A stretch of 35,600 nt of DNA from Coemansia sp. RSA 1804 (Eukaryota; Kickxellomycota; Kickxellomycetes; Kickxellales; Kickxellaceae). The stretch spans positions 1 to 35,600 of the forward strand of contig JANBTH010000103.1 in assembly GCA_027578815.1 (NCBI GenBank). The letters are read 5' to 3'. The translations under genes were made by a program, and so were the position numbers. Shown piece after piece: positions 32,068-35,600 of this stretch (the stretch's first letter is position 1; each line of letters starts with the position of its first letter). The notes under the pieces are model-generated. The model saw nothing but the letters and a program-made list of their open reading frames with translations, did no database searches and had not been told where the DNA came from.

Positions 32068-33688
32068 TTTTAGGGAAACTTGTTTCTGTGGAAGGAGAGA
32101 GGGTGGTTTTGGATGTTCGTTACTTGTCGTTAGAAAAATGGGTTTGTGGACTATGTACGTGTAGAGAAGGGTGGGTGAGGAGACAAAGTTTATACGGCCA
32201 GCGTAAAAAACAAATTGACTAAAGGAATAAGGTGGTGGGGTGGTAAATACGGTTTTTTTTTTGGTTAAGGATAAAAATGGAACAAATTCTCAACTGACGA
32301 AAAGGGGAAAAAAGGTTCGGTCCCTTCGGCTCCTCCCGCCATGTCTCCTTTTATATCTGGCGCTGGCTCATCTTTGGAAAACCACTCAATGCTGCACTTG
32401 TAAAAGATGGCAAAAACCATTCCATTCACTCCTCTTCCCATCCGCGCAACAAGTTGCAAGAGACGACAATTATTATTATTATAATAGTAGTAGTGAAATC
32501 CACGGGTTCAGTCTCTTTGGTCTTTTATTGTTCGCCAAGAAACCACACTGGTTGCTTGCGTTATTTTCCCCCACCACCCCACCCAGAGAAAAAAGACACA
32601 CTAAAATGATATGAATATGATCCACCTTGCCGCAGCAGCCGGCAGCAGCAGCAGGAGGAAGAGAGGCGCAGGCGCAAATAGGACGACGCATGCGAATTGG
32701 ATGGAATAAGTGTAAAGAGATAGATGGGATGGAACCCAACTAATCACATAACATGGAAGATGTGTGGGAGGAGGAGAACGAAAGGAATGAATTGCGGCAA
32801 TGCCCCCAATTGGTCAAACAAACCAAGCAAGCAGTGTCCTTTGATTCCCGTTCGCTAGAATAAACCCAAAAAACTCACATCTACCATTTCTCTTTGTGTG
32901 GTTAATGAATTACGAATGGAATGGGATATGGTCTCCTTTCTTTCTCGGTGATATGCCAAAAAAAAAACTGTGCTCCACTGGGATCGGCTTTTGTGAGGAG
33001 GAAGAGGTTGAGTTTTTTTGTGTCTAACGGAGATGATAAAGGTCTATGCCAAATGACAAAGCTGCATTGTCTTTTCTTTCTTCTGGTCATTGTTCCCGAA
33101 CGTGAAATCAACGCAAGGCGGCCCATGTACATCATCATCACCATCATGTTCTTTCTCTCTTTTATTTTGCAATACGATAAAGTGGTACAGGTGCGTGTGA
33201 ATGGCTGTTTATTTTAGTCCTTCTCCAATTGGTAAAGATCACTTGTGCGGAATACATGGAGGAGAGGGAGGAGCAATGTTGCACAACAGATGTAACTAAT
33301 CGGAATGACCGGAAATAAATGGCTTGTCAAATAGAACGGGATAAAAAACAACAACACAACCAATCGGCACATGTGGAAAAAAAGTAAAAGAAGGTCCTGT
33401 TCACTCTCCGCCTTTTCATTTGCAGGAGATGGAGGAGCAAAAGGCGGGTTGTTACTGTTGACTGTGACCCTGACCGAACCAAACAGATCCAAGGAGCCCA
33501 AAGATGGCAAGCCAATTGGCTCATCAGCACATAGTCCAGCCTGCGAATAAGAAGATAATGAGCTACAGTAACTCAACTAACTCTCCTCGCCACACTCGCT
33601 AGCCGGACTTTATTAATGTCTTCTTGTTTCATGTTCTCGACTCGCTTAGAGGACTCGCGGCTCGTCATCCATTAACTTCTCTGGCAAG
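32068..33688. other. Long intergenic stretch between an LPMO gene and leucyl-tRNA synthetase
   Basis: I support no gene here. It holds the promoter of the LPMO gene starting at 32067 and the 3' flank of the synthetase gene. A TAT/TAG trinucleotide tract lies at about 32469-32494. Several frames of 60-120 codons exist on both strands, but none has recognisable content or composition like the neighbouring genes. At 1.6 kb, an unrecognised small or non-coding gene is possible. Confidence 0.45.
32189..32194 (-). promoter_or_regulatory. Candidate TATA box, minus-strand LPMO at 32067
   Basis: TATAAA reads on the minus strand 122 bp before the start codon, similar in spacing to the array promoters. 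A second, stronger match (ATATAAAAGG, 32347-32356) lies about 280 bp before the start. Confidence 0.4.
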
Positions 33689-35600
33689 TCAGTGGCTGGT
33701 AATGAGAATGCCAGGCTCACCAGGAACAGCGGATTGCGCAGCCCTTGTCTGAGCATCTGTAAGGCCATCGCCCACAGCGTCTGTCCGGATGACGTTGACT
33801 CGAGCGAAGCCCAGGCTGCTCTTGAGATAGGACGCTGCCTCGCTGACAAGATCAGCCTCGTTGAACTGCAGGGCGCGATCAAATGCGGCGGAGCCAATAA
33901 GGTCGACGCGCTTCTTGATCTCATTTGCAAACGGCATGGCCTTCTTGTTCTTCAAGACGCCCTTCTTGCCCATTGCGGCCACCAGTGCCTTGTCGTCAAA
34001 GGTCTTGGAGCTGGCATCGTAGTTCTCCTTCAGAACCGAAATAACTGTTTCTTGCCACGAGGAGAACCCGCTGGCAATGAAAACGTCAAGTGACTTTGGA
34101 GCATCGACAACAGGCGTATGATCTGCAGCCGTTTTCTTCTTCTTTTTGCTGCTGCGCTTCTGCAGCGCAATGTCAGCATCACGGACAGCCTTGGCCAGCT
34201 TGCGCACGTAGTCACCGGCCATAAGCAGAGAATGGTTCGTAGCAGTTGGCATGTCGGCAGGAAGACGGAGATCCATGACAGAGCCAGTGTTGCCCATGAT
34301 AGTCTGCCACACGTGCTCGGCCCAGTGAGGCGCAATTGGCGTGATAAGCAGAACCTGGCGCTCAATCCACTTGCGTACCAGCGCTGGATTCATGCCCCTC
34401 GTGGATGTGAACTCAACGTACCAGTTGCGCAGGTTGACAAAGCTGTAGAACCCGTTCTTCAAAGCGTTGCGGTACATGGTCCTGTCGTAGTCCTCGGCTG
34501 TCTTCAGCACAAGATCGTCCATCTCAGCATCAAAGATCCTGTCGGCCGTCGTGAATGGCATGTCTGCGGCGCACAGAACAATGTCGTCAATCTGGACAGA
34601 CCCGCTGGGGGCTTCTTCAAGCTTGGCCAAGGCCTGCTTTGCGCCGACAATCCATTCCATGAGCGTGTGCAGATTGCGAACAGCAGCATCTGCAGTCTGG
34701 GTTCCAAAGTTCGCATCGTCCATGCCGTCGCTAGCATCAGCAAGAACAATGCGGGTGGCATCCGCGCCGTAAAGCCTGCACGATTCGCTCAGCGTGAGCA
34801 TGTTTCCTGTTGACTTGGACATCTTTTCGCCGTTAAGCAGCAGGTGGCCGTTGATTCGGACGGCGCGCGGCCAATCGCTCTCAGGGAAAAGAGCCGAATG
34901 GATATAGATGAAGAATGTCAAATGGTTCTGAATAAGATCCTTGCCAGAGCTGCGCACGTCGACGGGATACCAATATTGATACGAGCGACGGAGGATCTCC
35001 ATCTCCTTCGCCTTGCTGTGGCCAGCCGGGAGCGGTTTGCCCAAAAGCACATAGTCCCATGCGGCATTGTCCATATCGGCAGGCAGAATCGCCAGAGGTC
35101 CAGGCTTGCTTCCGTCAAGCGACCTGTGAAGCAGGTGCGCAATGGTGTAGTAGGACATGTAGATTGTAGAGTCCGACAGAGACTCGATGAGATAGTTGGA
35201 GTCCCATGGCACCCTCGATCCAAGCCCATGAGTGTGCGCGCAAGCCCATTGCTTGACCCAGTTAAGCGCTAATTCAAACTGGTGGCGCGTCTCTTCGCCA
35301 TACGTCTCCATCGACGCCAGGCACTTTTCAGCAGCAGCCTTCCACACAGACTCTCCGTAGTCAAAGTACCACTGGTCACACAGCGCAACAACGCAGTCGT
35401 CAGCAGAACGCGAAGTCACTGGCTTCTCGGGCTCGGCATATGGGAATCCACTACCGCTGGCAACAAGCAGCTGGTGCACCTTGTCTTTGACTTGCTGTAC
35501 GGGCTCGCCTGCGAATGTGCCAACAGACATGATGCCGCTGTAGAAGCCCTCCTTGTATGCAGCGTCCTTGGCTTCAGCAAGCTGGTTGCGGTCCTTTTGC
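33689..35600 (-). CDS. CDC60: Cytosolic leucyl-tRNA synthetase, C-terminal part (5' end outside window)
   Basis: The frame is open to the right edge, so this is the last 636 residues of a protein of about 1,080. The Met at 35530 is internal: the upstream codons continue as YKEGFYSGIMSVG, a conserved segment of eukaryotic and archaeal LeuRS. Visible features are the catalytic-core segments GLGSRVPWD, YMSYYTIAHLL, WDYVLLG and DLIQNHLTFFIY, then the ATP-binding loop KMSKSTGN (KMSKS codons at 34811-34825), DATRIVLADASDGMDDANF, the anticodon-binding helical domain (YRNALKNGFY to WIERQVLLITPIAPHWAEH), and the C-terminal extension with lysine-rich KKKKK. The HIGH loop and most of the editing domain lie outside. 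The enzyme charges tRNA-Leu in the cytosol; its leucine-sensing role is known in yeast and animals only. The stop is TGA at 33689-33691. Confidence 0.94.
   Translation of the reverse strand, partial: QKDRNQLAEAKDAAYKEGFYSGIMSVGTFAGEPVQQVKDKVHQLLVASGSGFPYAEPEKPVTSRSADDCVVALCDQWYFDYGESVWKAAAEKCLASMETYGEETRHQFELALNWVKQWACAHTHGLGSRVPWDSNYLIESLSDSTIYMSYYTIAHLLHRSLDGSKPGPLAILPADMDNAAWDYVLLGKPLPAGHSKAKEMEILRRSYQYWYPVDVRSSGKDLIQNHLTFFIYIHSALFPESDWPRAVRINGHLLLNGEKMSKSTGNMLTLSESCRLYGADATRIVLADASDGMDDANFGTQTADAAVRNLHTLMEWIVGAKQALAKLEEAPSGSVQIDDIVLCAADMPFTTADRIFDAEMDDLVLKTAEDYDRTMYRNALKNGFYSFVNLRNWYVEFTSTRGMNPALVRKWIERQVLLITPIAPHWAEHVWQTIMGNTGSVMDLRLPADMPTATNHSLLMAGDYVRKLAKAVRDADIALQKRSSKKKKKTAADHTPVVDAPKSLDVFIASGFSSWQETVISVLKENYDASSKTFDDKALVAAMGKKGVLKNKKAMPFANEIKKRVDLIGSAAFDRALQFNEADLVSEAASYLKSSLGFARVNVIRTDAVGDGLTDAQTRAAQSAVPGEPGILITSH

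Noticed and set aside
1..35600. tRNA, rRNA, CRISPR arrays and transposon ends
   Set aside because: By eye I found no GGTTCGAATCC-type B box with a matching cloverleaf, no rRNA sequence, no spaced identical repeats, and no transposase or long terminal repeats. A covariance-model scan would be needed to exclude small RNAs.

Overview
This window looks like nuclear DNA of a fungus, most likely an early-diverging (zygomycete-grade) lineage. I suspect Kickxellomycotina from the style of the secreted proteins, but that is an impression and not proven. The support is: a two-intron complex I subunit gene with GTAAGT donors and TAG acceptors, otherwise intron-poor genes, TATA-containing promoters, eukaryotic housekeeping genes (ESCRT-II SNF8, RNase P RPP21, cytosolic leucyl-tRNA synthetase, a Dnf3-type P4-ATPase), and a family of secreted copper-oxygenase (LPMO) proteins carrying fungal CBM19-type chitin-binding tails. 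I found no rRNA, tRNA, CRISPR array or recognisable transposon.

Layout. 0.3-3.5 kb: two paralogous single-pass membrane proteins, tail to tail, whose ectodomains resemble trypsin-fold (S1) proteases but have lost all three catalytic residues; both cytoplasmic tails end with a PPxY motif. 3.5-5.2 kb: a gene-poor stretch. 5.2-7.1 kb: an AIFM2/FSP1-like NAD(P)H:FAD oxidoreductase converging on RPP21. 8.0-16.7 kb: five AA11-like LPMO genes on the plus strand. The last four form a tandem array with a period of about 2 kb; three are nearly identical, one of these is a patchwork of its neighbours, and the fourth has lost the copper-binding N-terminal histidine. 16.9-18.8 kb: SNF8 and the complex I subunit NDUFB8, divergent from a shared 357-bp promoter region. 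20.1-27.7 kb: a 2537-residue P4-ATPase with very large low-complexity insertions. 28.0-28.4 kb: an NME6-type nucleoside diphosphate kinase. 28.5-32.1 kb: two more AA11-like/CBM19 genes on the minus strand, GC-rich in contrast to the tandem array. 33.7 kb to the right edge: the C-terminal part of cytosolic leucyl-tRNA synthetase (5' end outside the window).

How the genes relate. The seven LPMO-like genes are a chitin- or cell-wall-directed secreted arsenal, split into two groups by about 11 kb of unrelated housekeeping genes. Duplication, gene conversion, retained promoter motifs and a probable non-catalytic member show that the array is actively evolving. The two pseudoprotease membrane proteins look like surface receptors or binding proteins whose turnover may be governed by Rsp5/Nedd4-type ubiquitin ligases; that role is inference. 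The remaining genes are ordinary cell functions with no evident link to one another.
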